Positions 34,333 through 42,238 of a stretch of DNA of 64,000 nucleotides are shown here, piece after piece; the first letter of the stretch is position 1, and each line of letters starts with the position of its first letter. The DNA is from Pseudorhodoplanes sinuspersici (GTDB taxonomy: Bacteria > Pseudomonadota > Alphaproteobacteria > Rhizobiales > Xanthobacteraceae). The position numbers and the translations under genes were made by a program. Under the pieces are notes generated by a model, which did not search any database, was not told the origin of the DNA, and saw only the letters and a program-made list of their open reading frames with translations. Location: the NCBI RefSeq assembly GCF_002119765.1, contig NZ_CP021112.1, forward strand, positions 3,466,501 to 3,530,500. The letters are read 5' to 3'.

Positions 34333-34374
34333 GTCATTCCTGGTTCGCTCACTTCGTGAGCGCCCCGGAATGAC
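34333..34374. repeat. Short intergenic palindromic repeat
   Basis: GTCATTCC (34333-34340)/GGAATGAC (34367-34374), with an inner hairpin CGCTCAC (34346-34352)/GTGAGCG (34356-34362). It lies between the amidohydrolase and HpxZ-like genes. The GTCATTCC ends are typical of dispersed repeats in rhizobia. Confidence 0.7.
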
Positions 34375-34391
34375 GGAACGGGAGGACTGGA

Positions 34392-34790
34392 ATGGGAATG
34401 GAAGTCGATTTGCCGGATGTCGTTGCCGAAGTGACGGCGGAATTCGAGCGTTATGAAAAGGCGCTGGTCACCAACGACGTCACGGTGCTCGATGCGATCT
34501 TCCGCGAAGATTCGCGCACGATCCGCTATGGCGCCACTGAGAATCTCTACGGATTCGACGAGATTCAGGCGTTTCGCGCGGGCCGCCCTTCGGCGGGTCT
34601 TGAGCGGACATTGTCGAAGACCGTCATCACCACCTATGGCCGCGATTTCGCCGTGGCCTCGACGCTGTTCAGTCGGCCGTCCTCCGGCACGCGGATCGGC
34701 CGTCAGATGCAGACCTGGGTGCGTTTTCCCGAAGGCTGGCGCGTTGTTGCCGCACATGTCAGCCTGATGGAACAGCCAAAAGCTGGCTGA
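34392..34790 (+). CDS. hpxZ: HpxZ/AtzH-like protein (DUF3225, SnoaL-like fold)
   Basis: 132 residues: DLPDVVAEVTAEFERYEKALVTNDVTVLDAIFREDSRTIRYGATENLYGFDEIQAFRAGR, then WVRFPEGWRVVAAHVSLME. This is the AtzH/HpxZ family with a SnoaL/NTF2-like barrel. AtzH has been linked to 1,3-dicarboxyurea turnover in cyanurate breakdown, and HpxZ to oxalurate catabolism (family knowledge). The two genes before it code the usual AtzG and AtzE partners, so the trio is intact. Its stop is one base from the GntR gene start. Confidence 0.85.
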   Translation: MGMEVDLPDVVAEVTAEFERYEKALVTNDVTVLDAIFREDSRTIRYGATENLYGFDEIQAFRAGRPSAGLERTLSKTVITTYGRDFAVASTLFSRPSSGTRIGRQMQTWVRFPEGWRVVAAHVSLMEQPKAG

Positions 34791-34791
34791 C

Positions 34792-35472
34792 ATGAATCTC
34801 TACTCCCGCGACATCCGTGTTGCAGATCGAGGCCGCCGCACCCTTGCGGAAGAGCTGCGTCTGCAGATCGCGGATGAAATCGTGCGGGGTGTATTGAAGC
34901 CGGGCACGACACTCGATGAGACTGATCTTGCCTCGCGTTTCGGTGTGTCACGGACGCCCGTGCGCGAGGCGCTCCGTCAACTGGCGGCGAGCGGGCTGGT
35001 CGATGCGCGCGCGCATCGCACGGCTGTCGTGGCGCAACCTGATGAAGGCGATCTCGTCGGCATGTTCGAAGCGATGGGAGAAATCGAAGGCCTCTGTGCA
35101 GGGCTTGCGGCCGAACGCATGAGCGCCGTCGAGCGCCGGCAACTGGAGGCCATTCACGAGCAGTTGCGACAATTGATCCAGGTTGGCGATCCGCAACGCC
35201 ATCATGAAATCAACGAAGCCTTTCATGGTGCTGTCTATGAAGGCGCACACAATGCCTATCTGGCCGATATCGCCATTGCGACACGGGCGCGTGTGCAGCC
35301 GTTTCGGCGTGCACAATTCCGCAACCTTGGTCGTCTGGCGAAGTCCTATGTCGAACACGACAAGGTGGTCGAAGCCATCCTGCGCGGGTACCGGAGTGGC
35401 GCGACCGATGCGATGCGCGCGCATATCCTCACTGTGCGTGAGGAATACGAGGCTTATGTGCAGTCGTTGTGA
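34792..35472 (+). CDS. GntR-family regulator (FCD/FadR type)
   Basis: 226 residues. Winged helix at the N-terminus (LAEELRLQIADEIVRGVLKPGTTLDETDLASRFGVSRTPVREALRQLAASGLV) and an all-helical FCD effector domain with candidate metal ligands (HEINEAFHGAVYEGAH). It is the last gene of the sigma-54-driven operon and starts one base after the hpxZ stop. It probably senses a pathway intermediate and tunes this operon and perhaps the facing allophanate hydrolase gene. Confidence 0.92.
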   Translation: MNLYSRDIRVADRGRRTLAEELRLQIADEIVRGVLKPGTTLDETDLASRFGVSRTPVREALRQLAASGLVDARAHRTAVVAQPDEGDLVGMFEAMGEIEGLCAGLAAERMSAVERRQLEAIHEQLRQLIQVGDPQRHHEINEAFHGAVYEGAHNAYLADIAIATRARVQPFRRAQFRNLGRLAKSYVEHDKVVEAILRGYRSGATDAMRAHILTVREEYEAYVQSL

Positions 35473-35520
35473 TTGAAGCATGATCGTTTTGGGTTGGTTC
35501 GGCATACACAACCCAGCCCC

Positions 35521-35664
35521 GTCATCCTGAGGTGCGAGCCAACGGGTCCGCGCGAAGCGCGGCCCGATGACAGGCTCCGCGAGCCTCGAAGGATGAACGG
35601 CCGAGAACTGGGACGTTGGCCGTTGCCCTTCGAGGGCCGCCTTCGGCGGCCACCTCAGGGTGAC
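35521..35664. repeat. Large imperfect palindromic repeat between convergent genes
   Basis: GTCATCCTGAGGTG (35521-35534) pairs with CACCTCAGGGTGAC (35651-35664), allowing one G-T. The interior has further short inverted arms. It fills most of the gap between the convergent GntR and allophanate hydrolase genes and could act as a bidirectional terminator. The motif is typical of Bradyrhizobiaceae intergenic repeats. Confidence 0.75.
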
Positions 35665-35688
35665 GGAGATGGTCTGGAGCTCTTCGAC

Positions 35689-37491
35689 CTACGCCGTCGC
35701 CCGCTGACTCTCGACAAACGCACGCCAGCCACCAAACTCGGAAATGTCGCGGGCGCCTTTGATCGCTTCCGGCTCGACCAGGAAGCCGTGCACGTTGCGC
35801 CCGTCCGACAAGTGGATGGTGCCGATGCCGAGCGGCGAGGGGATCGAGGCCACAAAGCGGCCGAAGCTTTCTGCGCTCATCGCCCAGATTTCAAGATCGA
35901 TCGCGACACCTTCGTCTTGCGCAACGCGGAGCATGCCGGGTTTCGCCGGCACCGTGCCGCTGAGCGCATAGAGCCGATAATCCGGAGCCGTCTCTGTCTG
36001 TTCGACAAAGCGTGCGTTGAGGTCGTGCAATTCGCGATTGAGCGGCATCCCGGAGAGGTGCGCACCGACAACGGCAATTGTGAACTCACCGGGGCGCGCT
36101 GCGATGGGAAGATGCGCCAGTGGCGCTTGCTTGATGCCGAGAGCGCCAAGCGGCAATTCGGTCTGTGCATGCACGACACGGCCGAGACTGGCGAGCGCTG
36201 CATCCTCGCCGCCGCGGGCAAGGAATGTGACACCATAAGGTGTGCCATCGGCACCGAACGAGATCGGTACGGCCAGTCCGCACAGATCGAGCAGGTTCAC
36301 GAAATTGGTGTAGGTGCCGAGATTGCTGTTGAGCCGCACCGGATCGGCTTCGAGCTGCGCCACCGTATAGGCGGCTGGTGCGGTCGGAACCATCAGTGCG
36401 TCATAGCGCGACATCAAGTCTTGGCCGGCCCGGCGCAGTTCCGCGAGCCGGTAGAAGGCGCGGAAGGCGTCCACCGCCGATAGCTTGGTGCCGCCCAGGA
36501 TAATGCCGCGCGTGACGGGATGCGTCTCGTCCGAATGTTGTGCGATGAAGTCGCCGACGGCAGCATAGCGTTCGGCGACCCAGGGACCTTCATAAAGCAG
36601 CCGCGCCGCTTCCAGCAGCGGTGACACGTCGATCTCGGCGATATCCGCACCCATGTTGCGCAATAAGGCGATGGCGGTAAGGAACGATGCCTCGCTCTGC
36701 CGGTCCCCGAAGAAGTGCCGGCCATCATCGTTTGGCACCGCAATCCGCAATGCGGTTGGCGGTGTCCCAAGACTGCCAAGCGGGCGAGCCTGCGAATAAG
36801 GATCGTTTTCGTCCTGGCCCGAAATCACGCCGAGCACCGCAAAGGCATCGTCGGAATTGAGGGCGAATACGGAGACACAATCGAGTGTCCTGCAGGCCGG
36901 CAGGACGCCGGTGGTGGGAATGAGCCCGAGGCTGGGCTTCAAACCGACAATATTATTGAGGCCTGCCGGCACGCGGCCGGAACCTGCCGTGTCGGTTCCG
37001 AGTGCAATCGGGACAAGACCTGCAGCGACAGCCACGGCCGAGCCGGAGCTCGACCCGCCCGGAATCAATTCCGGATTGAAGGGGTTGCGCGGAACACCAT
37101 AAGGTGAACGAACACCGACGAGCCCGGTGGCAAACTGGTCGAGATTGGTTTTGCCGATGACAATGGCGCCGGCGGCGCGCAGGCGCGCCACCGCCGTGGC
37201 ATCCGCCTTCGGCATATAAGAGAAGGCCGGGCAGGCTGCCGTGGTGGGCAGTCCGGCGACGTCGATGTTATCCTTGATCGCGACCGGCACGCCGAAGAGC
37301 GGTTTGCCGTCTGGGCCCTCTGCCGTCAGAGCGCGGGCCTCAGCGAGCGCTTCGGCCTCGTCGCGTAGCGTGATGAACACGGCGGGATCGCCATAGGCCC
37401 GAATCCGCTCATAGCTGCGCCGGATCGTCTGTTCGGGAGTGATTGTGCCGGATCGGTGCGCGGCCAGGATGTCGCTGACAGTTTCGTTCAT
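35689..37491 (-). CDS. atzF: Allophanate hydrolase
   Basis: 600 residues, the length of AtzF. An amidase-signature domain (about 1-430) carries Lys73 (AIKDNIDVAG), cis-Ser147 (PGGSSSGSAV) and nucleophile Ser171 (DTAGSGRVPAG). A C-terminal domain (about 470-600; FTIAVVGAHLSGMPLNRELHDL, GTIHLSDGRNVHGFLVEPEAI) is the allophanate-hydrolase second domain that decarboxylates N-carboxycarbamate. It converts allophanate to ammonia and CO2. No urea carboxylase gene is adjacent, so allophanate must come from another route, probably the AtzE-like enzyme encoded opposite. Confidence 0.93.
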   Translation of the reverse strand: MNETVSDILAAHRSGTITPEQTIRRSYERIRAYGDPAVFITLRDEAEALAEARALTAEGPDGKPLFGVPVAIKDNIDVAGLPTTAACPAFSYMPKADATAVARLRAAGAIVIGKTNLDQFATGLVGVRSPYGVPRNPFNPELIPGGSSSGSAVAVAAGLVPIALGTDTAGSGRVPAGLNNIVGLKPSLGLIPTTGVLPACRTLDCVSVFALNSDDAFAVLGVISGQDENDPYSQARPLGSLGTPPTALRIAVPNDDGRHFFGDRQSEASFLTAIALLRNMGADIAEIDVSPLLEAARLLYEGPWVAERYAAVGDFIAQHSDETHPVTRGIILGGTKLSAVDAFRAFYRLAELRRAGQDLMSRYDALMVPTAPAAYTVAQLEADPVRLNSNLGTYTNFVNLLDLCGLAVPISFGADGTPYGVTFLARGGEDAALASLGRVVHAQTELPLGALGIKQAPLAHLPIAARPGEFTIAVVGAHLSGMPLNRELHDLNARFVEQTETAPDYRLYALSGTVPAKPGMLRVAQDEGVAIDLEIWAMSAESFGRFVASIPSPLGIGTIHLSDGRNVHGFLVEPEAIKGARDISEFGGWRAFVESQRATA

Positions 37492-37581
37492 TGGCTCAAA
37501 AATACTATCTTTTCGCCGGCCACCTTAGGCGGCGCCCTGGCGATGCGCAAATGCGCGACATCATATGTGGATGAGTATACT

Positions 37582-37654
37582 TAGTGCCGCGATTTTGAAG
37601 TTCCTGCATCATTTGCAGCAAGCTCCTGTCAGGAACTTCAAAATCGCGGCACTA
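37582..37654. repeat. Long perfect palindrome, member 1
   Basis: Arms of 25 bases at 37582-37606 and 37630-37654 are exact reverse complements around a 23-base spacer. The arm begins TAGTGCCGCGATTTTGAAG. It lies between atzF (divergent) and nasT. Confidence 0.85.
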
Positions 37655-37668
37655 GAATCATTGACTTG

Positions 37669-37745
37669 CTAGTGCACCTTGGTTTCCGAAGTTCGTGGAT
37701 GAGATTGCCGCAGATACAGCACGAACTTCGGAAACGGTGCACTAG
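37669..37745. repeat. Long palindrome, member 2
   Basis: Outer arms CTAGTGCACC (37669-37678)/GGTGCACTAG (37736-37745) and inner arms GTTTCCGAAGTTCGTG (37682-37697)/CACGAACTTCGGAAAC (37720-37735), with a three-base bulge and a 22-base loop. It shares AGTGC at its ends and GAAGTTC in its arms with member 1, so both look like one repeat family. The whole gap 37492-37860 holds these two elements plus the two gene starts. Confidence 0.8.
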
Positions 37746-37860
37746 GTACCCCGTGTGGCCCGATTCCTGCTTGTTTTTTCACCTTTGACGAAACGCGGGT
37801 GACATTGGGTTGAGCAAGGATTCTCGTCCAGACAAGCAGGCCAGCCGATCGGCAGCCGGA

Positions 37861-38445
37861 ATGGATCTGAACGTCAAAATTGTCATTGTGGATGAAAGTC
37901 CGGTGCGCTCGGCCATCTTGGAGGAGGGGCTGCGCGAGGCCGGCTTTATGGACGTCACCCGGATCGCCGAGATGACGAACCTGCTGGCGCGCATCTATGC
38001 CATCGATCCCGATGTCATCCTCATCGACCTGGAAAATCCAAGTCGCGATGTCCTCGAGCAGATGTTTCAGGTCAGCCGCATCGTGAAGCGGCCGATCGCG
38101 ATGTTTGTCGACCAGAGCGACACCGCGTCGATCCAGGCGTCGGTCGATGCCGGGGTCGCCTCCTACATCGTTGATGGCCTCAAGAAGGAACGGATCAAGC
38201 ACATCCTCGATACCTGTATCTCGCGCTTCAATGCCTTCGCGCGCCTGCAGGAGGAGCTTGATCGCACCAAATCCGCCCTTGAAGAACGCAAGGTGATCGA
38301 TCGGGCCAAGGGCATCCTGATGAAGGCGAAATCAATCAACGAAGAAGAAGCTTATGCGTTGCTGCGGAAGACAGCCATGAACGAGAACAAAAAGATCGCC
38401 GAGATCGCGCAATCGGTCATCACCGCGTCGGAGATGTTCAAATGA
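37861..38445 (+). CDS. nasT: Nitrate-responsive antitermination regulator NasT (ANTAR)
   Basis: 194 residues from the ATG at 37861; a TTG at 37810 would add 17 unrelated residues. A receiver-like N-terminal domain (VKIVIVDESPVRSAILEEGLREAG, VILIDLENPSRDVL) is followed by a C-terminal ANTAR RNA-binding domain (LEERKVIDRAKGILMKAKSINEEEAYALLRKTAM). NasT binds two-hairpin leaders and prevents termination when released by NasS. The stop overlaps the nasS start (ATGA). A fitting leader with terminator is present at 39788-39907 before nrtA. Confidence 0.93.
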   Translation: MDLNVKIVIVDESPVRSAILEEGLREAGFMDVTRIAEMTNLLARIYAIDPDVILIDLENPSRDVLEQMFQVSRIVKRPIAMFVDQSDTASIQASVDAGVASYIVDGLKKERIKHILDTCISRFNAFARLQEELDRTKSALEERKVIDRAKGILMKAKSINEEEAYALLRKTAMNENKKIAEIAQSVITASEMFK

Positions 38446-39614
38446 CCGAGAGCAGGAAACTTCGCATTGGATTCATTCCGCTGGTAGATGCGGCAGCGCT
38501 CATTGTCGCCGTGGACAAGGGCTTCACCGCGGAGGAGGGGCTAAACGTCGAACTGGTCCGTGAGGTATCCTGGTCGAATGTTCGCGACAAACTGAATATC
38601 GGCTTGTTCGATGCGGCGCATTTGCTCGCGCCGGTGGCCATCGCATCAAGTCTGGGGCTTGGTCATGTCAAGGTGCCGATCATCACCGCTTTCGGACTGG
38701 GCCTGAACGGCAACGCGATCACGGTGTCGCCCGAACTTTTCAATGCCCTGAAGGATGCGGCGGATGGCGATCTGGCCGATCCAATGGTGTCGGCACGTGC
38801 GCTGGCGCGTGTGGTGATGAATCGGAAGGCGCGGGGCGAGGAGCCGCTCACCTTCGGTATGACCTTCCCGTATTCGACGCACAATTATCAGCTTCGGTTC
38901 TGGATGGCGGCCGGCGGCGTCGATCCGGATCAGGACGTGCGGCTGATCGTATTGCCGCCGCCTTACATGGTGGAAAGCCTCGCCAACAAACATGTCGATG
39001 CCTTCTGCGTCGGCGCCCCGTGGAATTCGGTGGCCGTTGATCTCGGCATCGGTCGCATCCTGCATTTCGTCTCGGAAATCCTCGAGCGCGCCGCGGAGAA
39101 AGTGTTGGCCGTTCGCGCGCGCTGGGCGGAAGACAATCCGGATATGTTCCACAAACTCGTGCGGGCGCACGGGCGAGCGGCGGCCTTCGTCGAGGACGAA
39201 CACAATCATCATGAAGTCGCACGTCTTCTTTCGGCGCCGGGACGGATTGCCGTCGAACCCGAGGTGATCCGCCGCACGCTCGATGGCCGGCTGAAGATTT
39301 CGCCCGATGGCACGTATCGTTCGAGCGACCGGTATCTGATGGTCGGCCGCAAGGGAGCCGCGCGGCCCGATCCCGCCCAGGCCGCCTGGCTTTACGCGCA
39401 GATGGTGCGCTGGGGCCAGGCACTGATGTCGGCCGAAGGATTGGCGGAGGCCAAAGCGGCATTCCGGCCGGATTTGTACGATAAAATCATCGGCGGCAGC
39501 CCGGATTTGCCACCTTCGGAGCCCGCCGACAGGGTGGGCGCTTTCACCGGACCGGCCTTCGATCCCGACAATATCGTCGCTCATCTCGACGGCTGGAAAA
39601 TCCGCCGCCGCTAA
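38442..39614 (+). CDS. nasS: Cytoplasmic nitrate sensor NasS
   Basis: 390 residues, related to NrtA (LRIGFIPLVDAAALIVAVDKGFTAEEGLNVELVREVSWSNVRDKLNIGLFDAAHLLAP) but without any signal peptide, as expected of NasS. In studied bacteria NasS holds NasT until nitrate or nitrite binds. The domain pattern of the periplasmic protein is kept (VDAFCVGAPWNSVAVDLGIG). It overlaps nasT by four bases, so the pair is made together. It lies upstream of the transport operon, which has its own promoter. Confidence 0.92.
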   Translation: MTESRKLRIGFIPLVDAAALIVAVDKGFTAEEGLNVELVREVSWSNVRDKLNIGLFDAAHLLAPVAIASSLGLGHVKVPIITAFGLGLNGNAITVSPELFNALKDAADGDLADPMVSARALARVVMNRKARGEEPLTFGMTFPYSTHNYQLRFWMAAGGVDPDQDVRLIVLPPPYMVESLANKHVDAFCVGAPWNSVAVDLGIGRILHFVSEILERAAEKVLAVRARWAEDNPDMFHKLVRAHGRAAAFVEDEHNHHEVARLLSAPGRIAVEPEVIRRTLDGRLKISPDGTYRSSDRYLMVGRKGAARPDPAQAAWLYAQMVRWGQALMSAEGLAEAKAAFRPDLYDKIIGGSPDLPPSEPADRVGAFTGPAFDPDNIVAHLDGWKIRRR

Positions 39615-39694
39615 GCCCGAATGGCATTTCGCACTGCACAATAGTTCGGCATCGGGGATGCCGATTGCAGGAATCTTCAGCAGATTCAGGAGCT

Positions 39695-39709
39695 GCACGT
39701 TTTCTGTGC
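39695..39709 (+). promoter_or_regulatory. NtrC-like enhancer site
   Basis: GCAC-N7-GTGC (GCACGTTTTCTGTGC) fits the core of the NtrC consensus TGCACY-N5-RGTGCA, and the base before it is also T. It lies about 80 bases upstream of the predicted sigma-54 start, a little nearer than most enhancers. Confidence 0.5.
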
Positions 39710-39757
39710 GAAGCCATATCCTACTGAAACTGCTTTAGAATCCCTCTCAACCGAAAC

Positions 39758-39773
39758 TGGCACGAACCTTGAA
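39758..39773 (+). promoter_or_regulatory. Sigma-54 promoter of the nitrate assimilation operon
   Basis: TGGCACGAACCTTGAA has the full -24 element TGGCACG and a -12 element TTGA (consensus TTGC) at the right spacing. Transcription would begin near 39784, just before the first leader hairpin, which supports the assignment. Confidence 0.62.
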
Positions 39774-39787
39774 AAGGAGAACGCGAC

Positions 39788-39832
39788 GGCACCCGTAGCG
39801 ACGGGTGCCCATAACGATCCAACGTCGGGTCG
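39788..39832 (+). ncRNA. ANTAR (NasT) two-hairpin leader
   Basis: Hairpin P1: GGCACCCGT (39788-39796)/ACGGGTGCC (39801-39809). Hairpin P2: CGATCC (39815-39820), six-base loop AACGTC (39821-39826), GGGTCG (39827-39832). P2 has the A1/G4 hexaloop that ANTAR proteins recognise. P1 reads as a six-base loop only if its closing T-A pair is opened (TAGCGA). Five bases separate the hairpins, and an intrinsic terminator follows, the standard NasT target layout. Confidence 0.72.
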
Positions 39833-39844
39833 ATCATAAGCAAC

Positions 39845-39907
39845 GCCGCTGTCTCAAGGAGCCGCCCTCGCGGGCGTCACCGGAAGGACTGCGGCTTTTT
39901 TGTTTTT
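39845..39907 (+). terminator. Intrinsic terminator controlled by antitermination
   Basis: GCCGC (39845-39849)/GCGGC (39891-39895) encloses a second stem CGCCC (39863-39867)/GGGCG (39872-39876). It is followed at once by TTTTTTGTTTTT. It ends 49 bases before the nrtA start, so without NasT action the operon would be attenuated. Confidence 0.78.
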
Positions 39908-39956
39908 GGCGACCCAAGTGGACCCACGCCGGGGCCAACCAGAGGACGGAAATTCG

Positions 39957-41273
39957 ATGGCCAGAGAACGTGATACCGGACGAAAGACATTTTCGATCAC
40001 TCGCCGCGCGCTTTTGAAAGGCACGGCCGGCACGGCGGCATTGCTCGGCGCGGTGAAGACGCAATTTCCATTCGGCCTGCCGATGGCGCAGGCGGCAGGT
40101 CCAGAAGTGAAGAAGGCCGTCCTCGGCTATATCGCGCTGATGGATGCCTCGCCGCTGGTGATTGCGAAGGAGAAGGGCTTCTTTGCCAAGCACGGCATGC
40201 CGGATGTCGAAGTTTCCAAGCAGGCCTCCTGGGGCGCGACCCGCGACAATCTTGTGCTCGGTTCGGAAAGCAACGGCATCGACGGCGCGCATATCCTGAC
40301 GCCGATGCCGTATCTGATCTCGGCCGGCAAGGTGACGCAGAACAACGTGCCGACGCCGATGTACATCCTCGCGCGGCTCAACCTCGATGCGCAGGGGATT
40401 TCCGTTTCCAACGAATACAAGGATCTGAAGGTCACCGCCGATGCCTCGCCGCTGAAAGCCGCGTTCGAGAAGAAAAAAGCCGCCGGCAAGGAAGTGAAGA
40501 TCGCGATGACCTTCCCCGGCGGCACCCATGACCTGTGGATCCGCTACTGGCTCGCCGCCGGCGGTGTCGATCCCGACAAGGATGTTTCCACCATCGTCGT
40601 TCCGCCGCCGCAGATGGTCGCGAACATGAAGGTCGGCAACATGGACGCCTTCTGTGTCGGCGAGCCGTGGAACGAGCAGCTCGTCAACCAGAATATCGGC
40701 TACACCGCCTGCACCACGGGCGAACTCTGGTTCAAGCATCCGGAAAAGGCGCTCGGCATGCGCGCCGCCTGGGTCGACAAATATCCGAATGCGGCCAAGG
40801 CGCTGCTGGCTGCGGTGATGGAAGCGCAGCAATGGTGCGACAAGCCGGAGAACAAGGACGAGATGTCGGCGATCGTCGGCAAGCGGCAATGGTTCAATGT
40901 GCCGGTGGCCGACATTGTCGGCCGTACCAAGGGTGACATCAATTACGGCAATGGCCGCATCGAGAAGGGCACCAAGCACTTCATGAAGTTCTGGCAGGAC
41001 CACGCGTCCTACCCGTTCAAGAGTCATGACGCCTGGTTCGTCACCGAAGATATCCGCTGGGGCAAGTTCGAACCGACCACCGATATCAAGGCGATGGTCG
41101 ACAAGGTCAACCGCGAAGATCTGTGGCGCGAAGCCGCCAAGCAGCTTTCGGTGTCCGACCTTCCGGCCTCGACCTCGCGCGGCAAGGAGACTTTCTTCGA
41201 CGGCAAGGTCTTCGATCCGGACAAGCCGGGCGAGTATCTGAAGAGCCTCTCCATCAAACGCGTTGAAGTGTGA
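39957..41273 (+). CDS. nrtA: Nitrate ABC importer binding protein
   Basis: 438 residues from the ATG at 39957, preceded by GAGGACGG; the longer frame begins inside the leader terminator. A Tat signal is visible (ITRRALLKGTAGTAALLGA). The NrtA pattern follows: VLGYIALMDASPLVIAKEKGFFAKHGMPDVEVSKQASWGATRDNLVLG, with MDAFCVGEPWNEQLVNQNIGYTA. It captures nitrate (and probably nitrite) in the periplasm. First gene of the nine-gene assimilation operon. Confidence 0.93.
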   Translation: MARERDTGRKTFSITRRALLKGTAGTAALLGAVKTQFPFGLPMAQAAGPEVKKAVLGYIALMDASPLVIAKEKGFFAKHGMPDVEVSKQASWGATRDNLVLGSESNGIDGAHILTPMPYLISAGKVTQNNVPTPMYILARLNLDAQGISVSNEYKDLKVTADASPLKAAFEKKKAAGKEVKIAMTFPGGTHDLWIRYWLAAGGVDPDKDVSTIVVPPPQMVANMKVGNMDAFCVGEPWNEQLVNQNIGYTACTTGELWFKHPEKALGMRAAWVDKYPNAAKALLAAVMEAQQWCDKPENKDEMSAIVGKRQWFNVPVADIVGRTKGDINYGNGRIEKGTKHFMKFWQDHASYPFKSHDAWFVTEDIRWGKFEPTTDIKAMVDKVNREDLWREAAKQLSVSDLPASTSRGKETFFDGKVFDPDKPGEYLKSLSIKRVEV

Positions 41274-41281
41274 TCGCGACT

Positions 41282-41311
41282 GGGGCCGCCGGCATCGGCG
41301 GTCCCTTCTTT
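41282..41311 (+). other. Stem-loop with T-rich tail between nrtA and nrtB
   Basis: GGGGCCGCC (41282-41290)/GGCGGTCCC (41297-41305), nine pairs with one G-T, loop GGCATC, then TTCTTTCTT. It begins eight bases after the nrtA stop. It could be a leaky terminator or RNA stabiliser that keeps NrtA in excess over the membrane subunits. Confidence 0.6.
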
Positions 41312-41330
41312 CTTCCGCGGAGACATCGAA

Positions 41331-42227
41331 ATGAACATGCCTGTCCTCAAGACCGAGCAAAGCATCAAGGCGGCGATGCCGAGCGCGGAGGTTTTGCGCA
41401 TCACGCCGTCCAAGCCGAATGTCGTGCAGACCAAACTGATGCCTGCGCTCCGCGATCTCGCCGCGACGATCTTGCCGCCGCTGGTGATGATCGTCCTGCT
41501 CCTCACGGTCTGGCAAATCCTGTGCATGAAGCCGGGCGCAACGCTTCCATCGCCGACGAAGATCTGGAGCGAAGCCTACGATCTGATCGTCGATCCGTTC
41601 TTTGTGGCCGGCCCGCAGGACATCGGTCTTGGCTGGCGCGTGCTGATATCGCTGCAGCGTGTTGCCATCGGTTACGGCTTTGCCGCCGTGATCGGCATCA
41701 TGCTCGGCACCATCATCGGACAGTCGGTCTGGGCGATGCGCGGGCTCGATCCGATCTTCCAGGTGCTGCGCACGATCTCGCCGCTGGCCTGGCTGCCGAT
41801 CTCGCTGGCGGCGTTTCGCGATAGCCAACCGTCGGCGATTTTCGTGATCTTTATCACCTCGGTCTGGCCGATCATCATCAACACCGCGGTCGGCATCCGC
41901 AATATTCCGCAAGACTATCGCAATGTCGCGCGGGTGCTGCGGCTGAACCATCTCGAATTCTTCTGGAAGATCATGATCCCGTCGGCGGCGCCCTACATCT
42001 TCACGGGCCTGCGCATCGGCATCGGTCTGTCATGGCTTGCCATCGTCGCGGCGGAAATGCTGACCGGCGGCGTGGGCATCGGCTTCTTCATCTGGGATGC
42101 CTGGAATTCGTCGCGCCTGTCCGACATCGTCGTCGCACTCATTTACATCGGCGTCGTCGGCTTCGTTCTCGACCGCATCGTTGCCTTTATCGCAACCATC
42201 GTCACCCGCGGCACGTCAGCCAACTAA
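41331..42227 (+). CDS. nrtB: Nitrate ABC importer permease
   Basis: 298 residues with about six membrane helices (ILPPLVMIVLLLTVWQILC, VAIGYGFAAVIGIMLGTIIGQSV) and the NrtB/SsuC-type permease loop (NVARVLRLNHLEFFWKIMIPSAAPYIFTGL). It forms the nitrate channel with NrtC. It starts about 57 bases after nrtA and is followed by nrtC after 11 bases with a strong GGAGGAG site. Confidence 0.92.
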   Translation: MNMPVLKTEQSIKAAMPSAEVLRITPSKPNVVQTKLMPALRDLAATILPPLVMIVLLLTVWQILCMKPGATLPSPTKIWSEAYDLIVDPFFVAGPQDIGLGWRVLISLQRVAIGYGFAAVIGIMLGTIIGQSVWAMRGLDPIFQVLRTISPLAWLPISLAAFRDSQPSAIFVIFITSVWPIIINTAVGIRNIPQDYRNVARVLRLNHLEFFWKIMIPSAAPYIFTGLRIGIGLSWLAIVAAEMLTGGVGIGFFIWDAWNSSRLSDIVVALIYIGVVGFVLDRIVAFIATIVTRGTSAN

Positions 42228-42238
42228 GGAGGAGCACG

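Noticed and set aside
37582-37745. The twin palindromes as NasT (ANTAR) target hairpins.
   Set aside because: Their arms are long and their loops 22-23 bases, unlike the short-stem hexaloop pairs NasT recognises; a fitting leader exists before nrtA instead.
39834-41951. 705-residue frame on the minus strand opposite nrtA and nrtB.
   Set aside because: Arg/His/Asp-rich shadow of two well-supported genes, with no domain and no plausible start signal.
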